Below are positions 37,097 to 44,653 of a stretch of DNA of 45,976 nucleotides, piece after piece. The notes beneath the pieces are model-generated. The model saw only the letters and a list, made by a program, of their open reading frames with translations. It did no database searches and had not been told where the DNA came from. Every line of letters begins with the position of its first letter. The stretch's first letter is position 1. The DNA comes from Candidatus Zhuqueibacterota bacterium (GTDB taxonomy: Bacteria > Electryoneota > RPQS01): NCBI GenBank assembly GCA_003818605.1, contig RPQS01000027.1, forward strand, positions 1-45,976, read 5' to 3'. A program made the translations under genes and the position numbers.

Positions 37097-38954
37097 CTTT
37101 ATTGTTTTTATTCTTGTAGTTGCGTTTGTTTTCGGTGTATATTTTTATACGTCCGCCCCGGGGCTTGGTTTGGTGGATTGCGGGGAACTGACCACGGCGG
37201 CGCAGACGCTTGGTATCGTCCATCCCACCGGTTATCCTCTTTATTTGATTCTTGGCCGTCTCTGGTTGGGTGTGAATATGTTCGATGCCGCTCGTGGCAT
37301 GGTCGTCTTCTCCTGCGTGCTCAGCGCATTGGCTTGTGGATTTTTGGCGCTCTCCGGCATCCGTTTCTTCATGCAGAATGAAACAAAGTCCAGTGGCTTC
37401 GCGTTCGCTCTGATCGCCGCGGTTTCGATGACGTTTGCTCTGTCTCCGACCGCGTGGAAAGCCGTCAGCTTTGCGGAAGTCTATCCGTTAACTTGGCTGA
37501 TCGCTTCGATTATTTTGTGGGCTGCCGTTTCTGCTGTAAATGCTCCCGGGTCGCAAGCCGTGCGTTTGACACTTCTCTCCGCGTACCTTTGGGGTTTGTC
37601 TTTCGGAAATCATTTTACGATCCTCTGGTTTGCGCCGATTGTCATTTACGGTGTTCTGAAAACCGCGCGAAATGCGATTTCCCCCTGGACAATTTTAGGT
37701 TTATGCGCCGCAGTGTTCACCGTGGGTTTTTCGATCAATCTCTACCTTCCGGTTCGCAGTTCCGTGCAGCCGCTTTTGGATTGGAGCGATCCGCAAACTT
37801 GGGACGGCCTCGTCCGTCACCTGACCGCTTGGCAGTATCGAGTCTGGATGTTTAAAGGAAGCTTCGCTCAGTTTCTGCAAAAACTGATTTCCTATATCGG
37901 GACCGTGCCGAAAGATATCGGTTGGGGATTGACTGTACTGGCCGCGATTGGTTTATGGTATGCGTGGCGCCGCAAAGAATGGCTGATCTGGTGCGGATTG
38001 GCTGCTTGGATACTCGGCGCGGCCTATAATCTGAACTACGATATTCCGGACATAGACACGTACTTTCTTTCCCTTTACGGGCCGGTCGCCTTTATTGCCC
38101 TTTATGGGTTATATCGAGTCTGTCGGCAAATGTCGGACAAGATATCGGATCAAACCGTTCGCCTGTTTTCTTTTGCGATTCTGATTGTCGCCTTGCCTTT
38201 ATCGAGTTTTGCTGTATCGCGGTCAAGTGCCGTCCAGTCGTCTAATCGTTTCGCGCGAAGTCTGTCTGTAGAAATTCTCCGGGCTCTTCCGCAGCATGCG
38301 CTTGTGATTCAGGGCAACTGGGATATACAAAGCCCGGTTATTTATTTACAGAATGTGGAGAGGCTGCGTGACGACGTCGTCATGCTGGATCTGAATCTGC
38401 TGCAGCGGCCATGGTATGTGCGTCAGGAGATGCGCGCTCATCCTGATGTATTCGCGGATTGTGAAAAAGAGGTTGCCGCATTTATGCGGGAAGTTGCTCC
38501 GTTTGAAGCGGGAAAGCCGTTTATTTCGCAGCGCATTGAGTCTGCGTTCTTGACGATGGTCAATGGAATCATTTCCCGGCAGATGGCGCACCGTCCGGTC
38601 TACGTGCGTGATATGCAAACCTACGGTCATCCGGGAATCGCCGCGGATCTGTCTAAAACACCGGGAGCTTATTTCCTGAAAGTCGGCGAAACATCTTCCG
38701 CAGCGGATCCGGTCTTGAATTCCGACAACATCAAGCGCGGGATGACTACTTTTAACGAACGGGAACGTCTTTTACTGACCGAATGTGCTCTGTCTACTGC
38801 GATGCGCGGCATGTATGCGCTCCGTGTTGGTGATGTTCCGACGGCGGAATTGTCGGTGCGCATGGCCAATGAATTGGCAGGTGATGATCCGCGCATCAGG
38901 GAATACGTGAAAAGCGCCGAACTGCGATTGAATGAGTTAAAAACAGGATTATGA
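37080..38954 (+). CDS. DUF2723 family membrane glycosyltransferase
   Basis: The 624-residue product starts with a membrane helix and then SAPGLGLVDCGELTTAAQTLG and VHPTGYPLYLILG, the signature of DUF2723 proteins (GT-C fold, PMT-like). The acidic residues of DCGE would be catalytic. About ten further hydrophobic segments reach residue 385, followed by a soluble C-terminal domain of about 240 residues. Such proteins are thought to glycosylate exported proteins or lipids, particularly in Bacteroidetes-like bacteria. It overlaps the helicase gene by 17 nt and the mpl start by 4 nt (ATGA). Confidence 0.87.
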   Translation: MRARTDFIVFILVVAFVFGVYFYTSAPGLGLVDCGELTTAAQTLGIVHPTGYPLYLILGRLWLGVNMFDAARGMVVFSCVLSALACGFLALSGIRFFMQNETKSSGFAFALIAAVSMTFALSPTAWKAVSFAEVYPLTWLIASIILWAAVSAVNAPGSQAVRLTLLSAYLWGLSFGNHFTILWFAPIVIYGVLKTARNAISPWTILGLCAAVFTVGFSINLYLPVRSSVQPLLDWSDPQTWDGLVRHLTAWQYRVWMFKGSFAQFLQKLISYIGTVPKDIGWGLTVLAAIGLWYAWRRKEWLIWCGLAAWILGAAYNLNYDIPDIDTYFLSLYGPVAFIALYGLYRVCRQMSDKISDQTVRLFSFAILIVALPLSSFAVSRSSAVQSSNRFARSLSVEILRALPQHALVIQGNWDIQSPVIYLQNVERLRDDVVMLDLNLLQRPWYVRQEMRAHPDVFADCEKEVAAFMREVAPFEAGKPFISQRIESAFLTMVNGIISRQMAHRPVYVRDMQTYGHPGIAADLSKTPGAYFLKVGETSSAADPVLNSDNIKRGMTTFNERERLLLTECALSTAMRGMYALRVGDVPTAELSVRMANELAGDDPRIREYVKSAELRLNELKTGL

Positions 38955-40333
38955 AAAAAGTCTTTCTCGCGGGAATCGGCGGCATCGGCATGGCTAATGT
39001 AGCCGCTTTGCTCAAAGAAGGCGGATACGATGTCGGCGGATCCGATGCGAATATCTACGAACCAGCCGCCTCGGTTTTAAAGCGCGCCGGCATTGAACCC
39101 TTGACTCCGTACTGTGCGGATAACATTCCCACAGACGGCACTCCGGTTATCATCGGCAATGCGCTCTCGCGGGGGCATGCCGAAGTCGAGGCCGCTCTCG
39201 ATGCACATGTGCCAATGTACTCCTTTCCGGATTTTCTTAATCGTTTCGTAATGTCGCAAAGACCGGTCATGACTGTGGCCGGTACGCACGGCAAGAGCAC
39301 GACCACGGCCTGTCTTGCTCATCTGCTCGATTCAGCGGGACTGCATCCCGGCTTTTTGATCGGAGCGATGCCTTTAAATTGGCCGGTGGGTGCGTGCTGG
39401 GGTGGGGTGGAGGCTCCTTTCGTTCTGGAAGGGGATGAATACGATTGTGCCTTCTTCGACAAGCGTTCCAAGTTTCTTCATTATTTTCCGCGGATACTCA
39501 TTCTGGGAAAAGTGGAATACGACCATGCCGATATTTTTCCGACTCTTCAGGACATGCTGTTGTCTTTCGAACGGCTGATTCGCATCATTCCGCGCGGCGG
39601 TGCTATTGTATATTACAGCGACTGTGAAGCCACATGCCGTCTGGTCGAAAATGCGCCATGTCGTAAAATAGCCGTCGGCTCTACTGCTTCTTCGGATTGG
39701 CAGTTGCTGCCCGATATACGGGGCTTGGCATTCCGTGATCCCGACGGCAAGCAGCAAAGCTGTGATTTCTCTCTTCCCGGTCAGCACAACAGACTGAACG
39801 GTTTAATGGCCCTCGCCGCCGCTCACTCATTCGGCGAAAATATGATGGATAGCTTCCTTGCCGGCTTAAAAACATTTCGCGGCCTGCGCAGACGCTTAGA
39901 GTGCCTTCTTGAAACTCCGCATCTGACTATTTACGACGATTTCGCTCATCACCCCACAGCCATCGCCGCAGCAATTGATGCTGTCCGCGAGCGGTATCCG
40001 CATCGGCGTCTTATTGCTGTTGTAGAACCCCGATCGAACACTATGGTAAGAAACATCTTCCAAGATGACCTCGCTGAATCCTTTAAGAAAGCAGATCAAG
40101 TAGTTATCGGAACGGTTCACCGTCAGGATCGGATTCCGGTTTCCGACCGTCTCGACCTTATGCGATTGTCCGGAGACTTGGGAAAAAGCGGCATTCGATG
40201 CGATTATATGAATAATTCGGAAATACCGATGCATCTTCATCGCTGCCTTTCGGATTCCGGAACCGTTGTTCTTTTCATGAGCAACGGCGGTTTTGACGGT
40301 ATTCAGCTTGAATTCGTCCGGTTAATGACGTAA
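38951..40333 (+). CDS. mpl: UDP-N-acetylmuramate:L-alanyl-gamma-D-glutamyl-meso-diaminopimelate ligase
   Basis: Mpl attaches recycled murein tripeptide to UDP-MurNAc. The 460-residue Mur ligase has an N-terminal Rossmann motif (FLAGIGGIGMANVAALL), the ATP-site AGTHGKSTTTACL, and the Mpl-type stretch EGDEYDCAFFDKRSKFLHYF, which tells it from MurC. IYDDFAHHPTAI and VVEPRSNTM follow. It implies a meso-DAP cell wall and peptidoglycan recycling, consistent with a Gram-negative. It is translationally coupled to the DUF2723 gene through an ATGA overlap and is the last gene of the compact plus-strand run. Confidence 0.94.
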   Translation: MKKVFLAGIGGIGMANVAALLKEGGYDVGGSDANIYEPAASVLKRAGIEPLTPYCADNIPTDGTPVIIGNALSRGHAEVEAALDAHVPMYSFPDFLNRFVMSQRPVMTVAGTHGKSTTTACLAHLLDSAGLHPGFLIGAMPLNWPVGACWGGVEAPFVLEGDEYDCAFFDKRSKFLHYFPRILILGKVEYDHADIFPTLQDMLLSFERLIRIIPRGGAIVYYSDCEATCRLVENAPCRKIAVGSTASSDWQLLPDIRGLAFRDPDGKQQSCDFSLPGQHNRLNGLMALAAAHSFGENMMDSFLAGLKTFRGLRRRLECLLETPHLTIYDDFAHHPTAIAAAIDAVRERYPHRRLIAVVEPRSNTMVRNIFQDDLAESFKKADQVVIGTVHRQDRIPVSDRLDLMRLSGDLGKSGIRCDYMNNSEIPMHLHRCLSDSGTVVLFMSNGGFDGIQLEFVRLMT

Positions 40334-40345
40334 ATTTCTATGGAA

Positions 40346-40386
40346 GTGCCGAGCCGGATTAAAGTCTTCCGCAATCCGGCCGGAAT
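40346..40386 (-). repeat. Interspersed palindromic repeat, copy 1
   Basis: Read on the minus strand this copy begins ATTCCGGCCGGATTGCGGA and ends AATCCGGCTCGGC. It folds into a 7-bp stem (CCGGATT with AATCCGG) around a loop containing GCGGAAGACTTT. It matches the units at 44690-44866, including the loop, but with A-T in stem positions where those have G-C. It lies between mpl and tRNA-Sec. Confidence 0.8.
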
Positions 40387-40396
40387 GTAAATTTCG

Positions 40397-40416
40397 CAAG
40401 CATCTCGCATGCTTGT
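40397..40416 (+). other. Hairpin abutting the 5' end of tRNA-Sec
   Basis: CAAGCAT (40397-40403) pairs perfectly with ATGCTTG (40409-40415) across a 5-nt loop. An outer G-T pair can extend it to 40396 and 40416, one base before the mature tRNA. There is no T-run, so it is not a classical terminator. It could guide 5' processing of the precursor. Confidence 0.45.
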
Positions 40417-40511
40417 GGGGACGGATGGGGCACTGGTGGCCCTCGCGGTCTTCAAAACCGTCTGCGTCCATCTCACGGTGGATGGCTGGGTTCGATTCCC
40501 AGACGTTCCCG
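40417..40511 (+). tRNA. selC: tRNA-Sec (anticodon TCA)
   Basis: This 95-nt tRNA has the selenocysteine layout. The acceptor strand GGGGACGG pairs with ACGTTCCC over seven positions, with a G-A mismatch at the eighth. The anticodon arm is GCGGT-CTTCAAA-ACCGT, with TCA reading UGA. A long variable arm follows (stem CCATC with GATGG), then the T arm CTGGG-TTCGATT-CCCAG and a G discriminator. The extended 8+5 acceptor/T-stem helix and long extra arm separate it from a suppressor or tRNA-Ser. CCA is not encoded (GCTA follows). selA and selB are upstream in the window. Confidence 0.93.
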
Positions 40512-40613
40512 CTAAAGCCGTCTGCCTTAGAGTGGGCGGTTTTCGCTTGGAAGTAATAGGCATCGCCGTTGTCGGTCTCCTCATCGGCAATGGCATTAAC
40601 AAGGAGATTCACC

Positions 40614-41477
40614 ATGCGATACCTGCTTATTGCCGCGTTAATAGTTCTTGCTGCTGGAATGGCCAGAGCCGAGCCTCGTGTCGTCGTCTTACCTTTCGAT
40701 GCGATGGTAGATTCTGTCTATATTTTCATGGGCGAGAAGCAATCCGTGATTGACTACCGTTCCAGCCTTCAGCAAATGATCACTAGCGAGTTGCTCAAAT
40801 ACACCGAAATCTGGGTAGTTGAATACGCTGACCTGATAGAATACATCAAGACAAAAAACATCAAGCCTGACCTCTGGAACGATCCCAAATTGGCATCAAG
40901 AATTGCCGCAGATCTTGAGGCGGATTATGCAATCATTGGCACTTATGGGGAATTCACACGTGAAATCCGCGTGGATGGCCGGGTTGTTGTCGCGGCTTCC
41001 GGCGACGTTCCGCAGGGAAATACGGTTACTTCAGTTGTTGGAATTTGGGACGATTTGCCGACGGCTGCAATTCAGGTTGCAAATCAGATCGTTCCGATTG
41101 TCACCGCCAGCGGCCGTTTACGCCCGACTTCTAAAGGAGTGTTGTTTCCGGAAGGCGATCTTTCGGCATACGATCCGGTGCGAACCTCACCGGAGAGTTC
41201 AGCTCGTCTTGTTGTTTGGGTGAATGCACCGGCACCGATTATTTCTACAAGCACAAGCGATTCATTCAAAAGATGTGACCGGATTGATGTCATGAACATC
41301 CCGGCGGAGAAGATGCGCACCCAATCCTGTAAAGTTGCCGTGATAAAAGCGGGGAAGATTGATCTGCGGATCGAGCATCGCGGCTATTTGCCGTATGTCG
41401 AAACGCTCGATCTTGCGGCGGGAAAAGCCTATCGTCTTGAAGTGGATTTGAAGAAGGTCGAGACCTTGCCGAGGTAG
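40614..41477 (+). CDS. Secreted CsgG/FlgO-like protein with C-terminal beta domain
   Basis: The 287-residue product has a clear signal peptide (MRYLLIAALIVLAAGMARA). An N-terminal domain begins PRVVVLPFDAMVD and contains DLEADYAIIGTYGEF, the pattern of CsgG/FlgO/TolB-N-like alpha/beta domains in which a protein gathers 'is there a pathway' residues for envelope assembly. The C-terminal part (IDLRIEHRGYLPYVETLDLAAG) looks like a PEGA-type beta module. AAGGAG lies 7 nt before ATG 40614; the frame is open to 40569. It stands alone between tRNA-Sec and a terminator. The function is not known. Confidence 0.75.
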   Translation: MRYLLIAALIVLAAGMARAEPRVVVLPFDAMVDSVYIFMGEKQSVIDYRSSLQQMITSELLKYTEIWVVEYADLIEYIKTKNIKPDLWNDPKLASRIAADLEADYAIIGTYGEFTREIRVDGRVVVAASGDVPQGNTVTSVVGIWDDLPTAAIQVANQIVPIVTASGRLRPTSKGVLFPEGDLSAYDPVRTSPESSARLVVWVNAPAPIISTSTSDSFKRCDRIDVMNIPAEKMRTQSCKVAVIKAGKIDLRIEHRGYLPYVETLDLAAGKAYRLEVDLKKVETLPR

Positions 41478-41501
41478 GGCAGAAGCCAAGCTTTCAGAGT
41501 T

Positions 41502-41532
41502 AAAAGAGGCCCGTTTTCAAAGGCCTCTTTTT
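41502..41532. terminator. Bidirectional Rho-independent terminator between convergent genes
   Basis: AAAAGAGGCC (41502-41511) pairs with GGCCTCTTTT (41522-41531) around a 10-nt loop and is followed by T residues on the plus strand. The A-rich left arm supplies a T-run on the minus strand as well. It can stop both the plus-strand secreted-protein gene and leuS, whose stop is 125 nt away. Confidence 0.85.
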
Positions 41533-41602
41533 GCGTCCCTATCTATTACTCAACATAATATATCTTATGTGAATTTTGAATTCATGGTTTGAAACATTTA
41601 AT

Positions 41603-41635
41603 CGCCGAGCCGGGGCTCTCGACCCGGCCGGAATC
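41603..41635 (-). repeat. Interspersed palindromic repeat, copy 2
   Basis: On the minus strand this reads GATTCCGGCCGGGTCGAGAG and then CCCCGGCTCGGCG. The ends match the other copies, while the middle is shortened and differs. The arm CCGGG still pairs with CCCGG. It lies about 20 nt after the leuS stop, in the 3' spacer. Confidence 0.75.
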
Positions 41636-41656
41636 TTAAACCCTGCCGAACCCGCC

Positions 41657-44263
41657 TTACTTCACAACGATATTAACGATCCGGTTGGGGACAACGATGG
41701 TTTTGACTACCTGTTTGCCGGCGACGTGTAGCTGAACTTTTTCTAAACCCAGTGCTGCCTCCTTCAGGACATCATCTGAGGCGTCCCGTGCAACCGTAAC
41801 CGTATCGCGAAGTTTTCCGTTAACCTGAACGGCAATCGTGATCGAATCTTCGCGGGCTTTTTCTTCATCGTGCACCGGGTACTTCTCATCGAACACGGAA
41901 GTCGAATGTCCCAATGTTTCCCACATTTCTTCAGCAAGATGCGGTGCTAATGGCGCAAGTAAACGGGTCAATATTTCAACAACTTGAGTTGCAGCCGGAC
42001 TTCGCGGCGGATTCTTTAAGTCCGATCCGACCCAAGCGTAAACTTGATTGGTCAATTCCATCAAACGGGCTAATGCCGTATTGAAATGAAAGTCCTGCAG
42101 GTCGGCCGTAACTGCTTTGATGGTTTGATGAAGCTTCCGCTCGATGTCTTCAGGAAACACATTATCATTAGAAGGAGTGCCGTGGGCGATGGACATGGCC
42201 AACCGCCACAAGCGAGCAACAAACCTTTCAACCCCGGTGATTCCCTGTTCGCTCCAGTCACCGCCCAGAGTGTAATCGCCGGAAAACATGAGAAAACAAC
42301 GTAGAACATCACTGCCGTAGCGTTCGATCACAGGCTCGGGAGCGACCGAATTGCCCTTGGACTTGGACATTCGCTCGCCCTTGTTGAGGATAATTCCCTG
42401 ATGGACGAGCCTTTTGAACGGTTCATCGGCTTTGAGTAAGCCTTCATCATGCGCGACTTTTGCAAAAAAACGCGAATAAATAAGGTGTCCCATCGCATGC
42501 TCCGGCCCGCCCACGTACTGATCTACAGGCAGCATTCGATTCAAGTTATTTGTATCGAAGGGAGCCGTATCCAGCCGTGCATCGGGGTATCGCATGTAAT
42601 ACCATGAGGAACACACAAAGGTATCCATCGTGTCGGCATCGCGGCGGGCAGGACCTCCGCATTTAGGGCACGGTACATTAATGAAGGAATCCACGGTCTC
42701 GAGCGGAGACTTGCCCTGCGGTTTGTATTCCGTAATGTCTTCCGGCAGAACGACAGGTAAATCTTTTTCCGGGACCGGGACAATGCCGCAATTCTCGCAA
42801 TGGATAATCGGGATGGGTGCACCCCAGTACCTTTGGCGGGAGATGGTCCAGTCGCGGAGGTGCCAGGTAATGGTTGCTTTTCCGAGTCCCTTCTTCTCCA
42901 GCCTCTCCCCTACCCGGTTCATGCCATCTTTGGAAGTCAAGCCATCAAACTCGCCGGAATTTTCCATGATGCCGTAATCTGTGAAGGCGGCTTCTAATTC
43001 ATCGGGTAACTGCGAGCCGTCGCTGGGCCGGATCACCTGCTTGATCTCAAGACCATGTTCAAGCGCAAACTCGAAATCGCGCTGATCGTGAGCGGGAACG
43101 GCCATCACCGCACCGCTGCCGTAGCTGCCGATCACATAATCGCCGATCCAAATCGGGATCCGTTTGCCCGTGAAGGGATGTGTGCAGTATGAACCCGTAA
43201 ACACTCCCGTCTTGGGCCGATCCGCCATGGTGCGATCCACATCCGATAGGGCTAACGCCCTCTGTATATAAGAGTCAACTTCTGACTTATACTCATCAGT
43301 AGCCAACTGTATTGCGAGCGGATGTTCGGGAGCAAGTGTCACGTAGGTCACACCGAACAACGTGTCCGCCCGAGTAGTAAATACTTTTATCACTTCCCCC
43401 ATGTTTGCGGGGAGTTCTGTTCCCCCCACGTTTACGGGGGGGTTAGGGGGGGCGACTTCTTTCCCCCCGTGGACGGGGGGATGAAAGGGGGGTTCTTCTC
43501 TCGCTCCGTTTACGGGGGGGCTGTGGGGGGCTTCCAGCGGAAACTCGATATCCGTCCCGACCGATTTCCCGATCCAATACCTTTGCATGGCCTTGGTTTT
43601 TTCCGGCCAGTCAATGGTATCGAGTCCGTCTAACAGCCGCTGATTGTATTCGCTGATGCGGAAGAACCACTGCTTGAGATTCTTGCGCACGACGTCCGTT
43701 CCGCAGCGTTCGCAGCTATTGTCGGACTTCACCTGCTCGTTAGCCAAAACGGTTTGGCACTGCGGGCACCAATTCACGAGGGCCTGCTTTTGATAGGCCA
43801 GCCCGCGCTTGTACATAAGCAGAAACCACCACTGCGTCCATTTGTAGTATTCGGGCGAGGACGTGTCCACTTCATAATCCCAATCGTACATCGCGCCGAT
43901 CCGCTTGAGCTGCTCGCGCATAAAGGCGATATTCTTGCGAGTGGATTCCTGCGGATGGATCCCTGTTTTGATCGCAAAATTTTCCGCGGGCAGGCCGAAA
44001 GCGTCAAAACCCATCGGTTCGAAGACTTCAAAACCCTGCATGCGTTTGAATCGCGCGTAGGAATCCGTCGGCGCGAAGCAGTACCAATGCCCGAGGTGCA
44101 GTTTATCTCCGGAGGGATAGCTGAACATCACGAGGACGTAGTACTTCGGCTTCTGCGAGTTCCAGTTGAACTTGTAGGTCCCCCGCTCTTCCCAGATCTT
44201 CTGCCACTTGGCTTCGATTCGGGAAAACGGGTAAGCTTGTTCTGAAATGTGTGTTTCGGTCAT
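41657..44263 (-). CDS. leuS: Leucine--tRNA ligase with an in-frame repeat insertion
   Basis: LeuRS charges tRNA-Leu. The 868-residue product has the class I HIGH motif as HLGHW in MFSYPSGDKLHLGHWYCF, zinc-ribbon cysteines (CPQC...CERC), the CP1 editing domain, QRYWGAPIPI, and the KMSKS loop as ERMSKSKGN. It ends with an anticodon-binding and C-terminal domain. Between FPLE (about 244) and VIKVFTTRADTLFG (about 291), where relatives have a short linker, lie about 46 residues made of repeated PPVN/PPVH-GG units. They are encoded by C/G-run DNA at 43394-43531. The flanking sequence is intact, so the enzyme is presumably active. ATG at 44261-44263. Confidence 0.96.
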   Translation of the reverse strand: MTETHISEQAYPFSRIEAKWQKIWEERGTYKFNWNSQKPKYYVLVMFSYPSGDKLHLGHWYCFAPTDSYARFKRMQGFEVFEPMGFDAFGLPAENFAIKTGIHPQESTRKNIAFMREQLKRIGAMYDWDYEVDTSSPEYYKWTQWWFLLMYKRGLAYQKQALVNWCPQCQTVLANEQVKSDNSCERCGTDVVRKNLKQWFFRISEYNQRLLDGLDTIDWPEKTKAMQRYWIGKSVGTDIEFPLEAPHSPPVNGAREEPPFHPPVHGGKEVAPPNPPVNVGGTELPANMGEVIKVFTTRADTLFGVTYVTLAPEHPLAIQLATDEYKSEVDSYIQRALALSDVDRTMADRPKTGVFTGSYCTHPFTGKRIPIWIGDYVIGSYGSGAVMAVPAHDQRDFEFALEHGLEIKQVIRPSDGSQLPDELEAAFTDYGIMENSGEFDGLTSKDGMNRVGERLEKKGLGKATITWHLRDWTISRQRYWGAPIPIIHCENCGIVPVPEKDLPVVLPEDITEYKPQGKSPLETVDSFINVPCPKCGGPARRDADTMDTFVCSSWYYMRYPDARLDTAPFDTNNLNRMLPVDQYVGGPEHAMGHLIYSRFFAKVAHDEGLLKADEPFKRLVHQGIILNKGERMSKSKGNSVAPEPVIERYGSDVLRCFLMFSGDYTLGGDWSEQGITGVERFVARLWRLAMSIAHGTPSNDNVFPEDIERKLHQTIKAVTADLQDFHFNTALARLMELTNQVYAWVGSDLKNPPRSPAATQVVEILTRLLAPLAPHLAEEMWETLGHSTSVFDEKYPVHDEEKAREDSITIAVQVNGKLRDTVTVARDASDDVLKEAALGLEKVQLHVAGKQVVKTIVVPNRIVNIVVK
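43394..43531 (-). repeat. C/G-run direct repeat inserted in leuS coding sequence
   Basis: Three to four units of about 40 bp share a layout on the plus strand: a C-run, a short GTTTAC or GTGGAC spacer, a G-run of 6-7, four to five bases, a second G-run of 6-7, then a T/C-rich stretch. G-runs lie at 43436-43442, 43446-43452, 43475-43480, 43487-43492, 43514-43520 and 43525-43530. The C-run/G-run pairs form hairpins, and the G-runs could form quadruplexes on the template strand. Translated on the minus strand they give repeated PPVNG/PPVHGG peptides without a frame break. Confidence 0.9.
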
Positions 44264-44275
44264 GTTCTCTTTATC

Positions 44276-44307
44276 CGCCGAGCAGTGGTCGCTGACCCTG
44301 CCGGGCT
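44276..44307 (-). repeat. Interspersed palindromic repeat, copy 3
   Basis: On the minus strand it reads GCCCGGCAGGGTCAGCGACC and then ACTGCTCGGCG. It closely matches the plus-strand unit at 44830-44861. The arms GCAG/CTGC and GGTC/GACC pair around the loop AGC with one bulged A. It ends 12 nt before the leuS ATG. Confidence 0.75.
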
Positions 44308-44316
44308 TTTATCGCT

Positions 44317-44341
44317 GCGCGGGGTGTCCTTACCCCGCGCA
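44317..44341. other. GC-rich perfect hairpin in the leuS leader
   Basis: CGCGGGGT and ACCCCGCG pair around TGTCCTT or a similar short loop, giving one of the strongest stems in the spacer. There is no adjacent T-run on either strand, so it is not a standard intrinsic terminator. It may be an RNA structure of the leader or another repeat type. Confidence 0.5.
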
Positions 44342-44548
44342 CTGTAACACCGAGGCCATGCCTCTCACGAATTGAATGTTAGAAAAACGGGATTATTCAG
44401 GCTGTTGAAAATGGCTAATTCGTGAATCTGTGACGCAGTAAATGTTAGATGCGGAAAATTATTTTTTACCAAACGAACTGCATTACGCGGATAGGAATAT
44501 GGATTTACAACGTGAGAAATGGACACGGTTTTACAGGATGCGTAATAC

Positions 44549-44577
44549 ATTGTAATTGTGTAATATAACTGTTTCAA
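44549..44577 (-). promoter_or_regulatory. Candidate sigma-70 promoter P2 for leuS
   Basis: On the minus strand, TTGAAA (44577-44572) and TACAAT (44554-44549) are separated by exactly 17 nt. The predicted start is near 44542. It lies downstream of the stronger-looking P1 and reads toward leuS. Confidence 0.5.
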
Positions 44578-44599
44578 ACAAGCAGAATACGGACACTAT

Positions 44600-44628
44600 A
44601 ATATATGAACATATGTGCAGTATGTCAA
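44600..44628 (-). promoter_or_regulatory. Candidate sigma-70 promoter P1 for leuS
   Basis: On the minus strand, a perfect -35 TTGACA (44628-44623) is followed after 17 nt by TATATT (44605-44600). The predicted start is near 44593. It is the best promoter match in the window and reads toward leuS across an AT-rich stretch without genes. Confidence 0.65.
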
Positions 44629-44653
44629 GGGAATCAGTTGAGCGGTCGAATCT

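Larger units (their letters stand above)
44264..44593 (-). promoter_or_regulatory. Long leuS leader with hairpins and repeat copy 3
   Basis: If transcription starts near 44593 or 44542, leuS has a leader of about 330 or 280 nt. Near the gene it holds a strong GC hairpin at about 44317-44341 and a palindromic repeat copy at 44276-44307 that ends 12 nt before the start codon. I found no T-box consensus and no leucine-rich leader peptide. A 70-codon open frame here (44365-44577) has a TTG start and no Shine-Dalgarno, so it is not called a gene. Confidence 0.4.

Noticed and set aside
44365-44577. 70-codon minus-strand ORF in the leuS leader
   Set aside because: TTG start, no Shine-Dalgarno, overlaps the P2 promoter, no recognisable features.
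44264-44593. T-box riboswitch ahead of leuS
   Set aside because: I could not find the T-box consensus or the specifier-loop layout in the leader.
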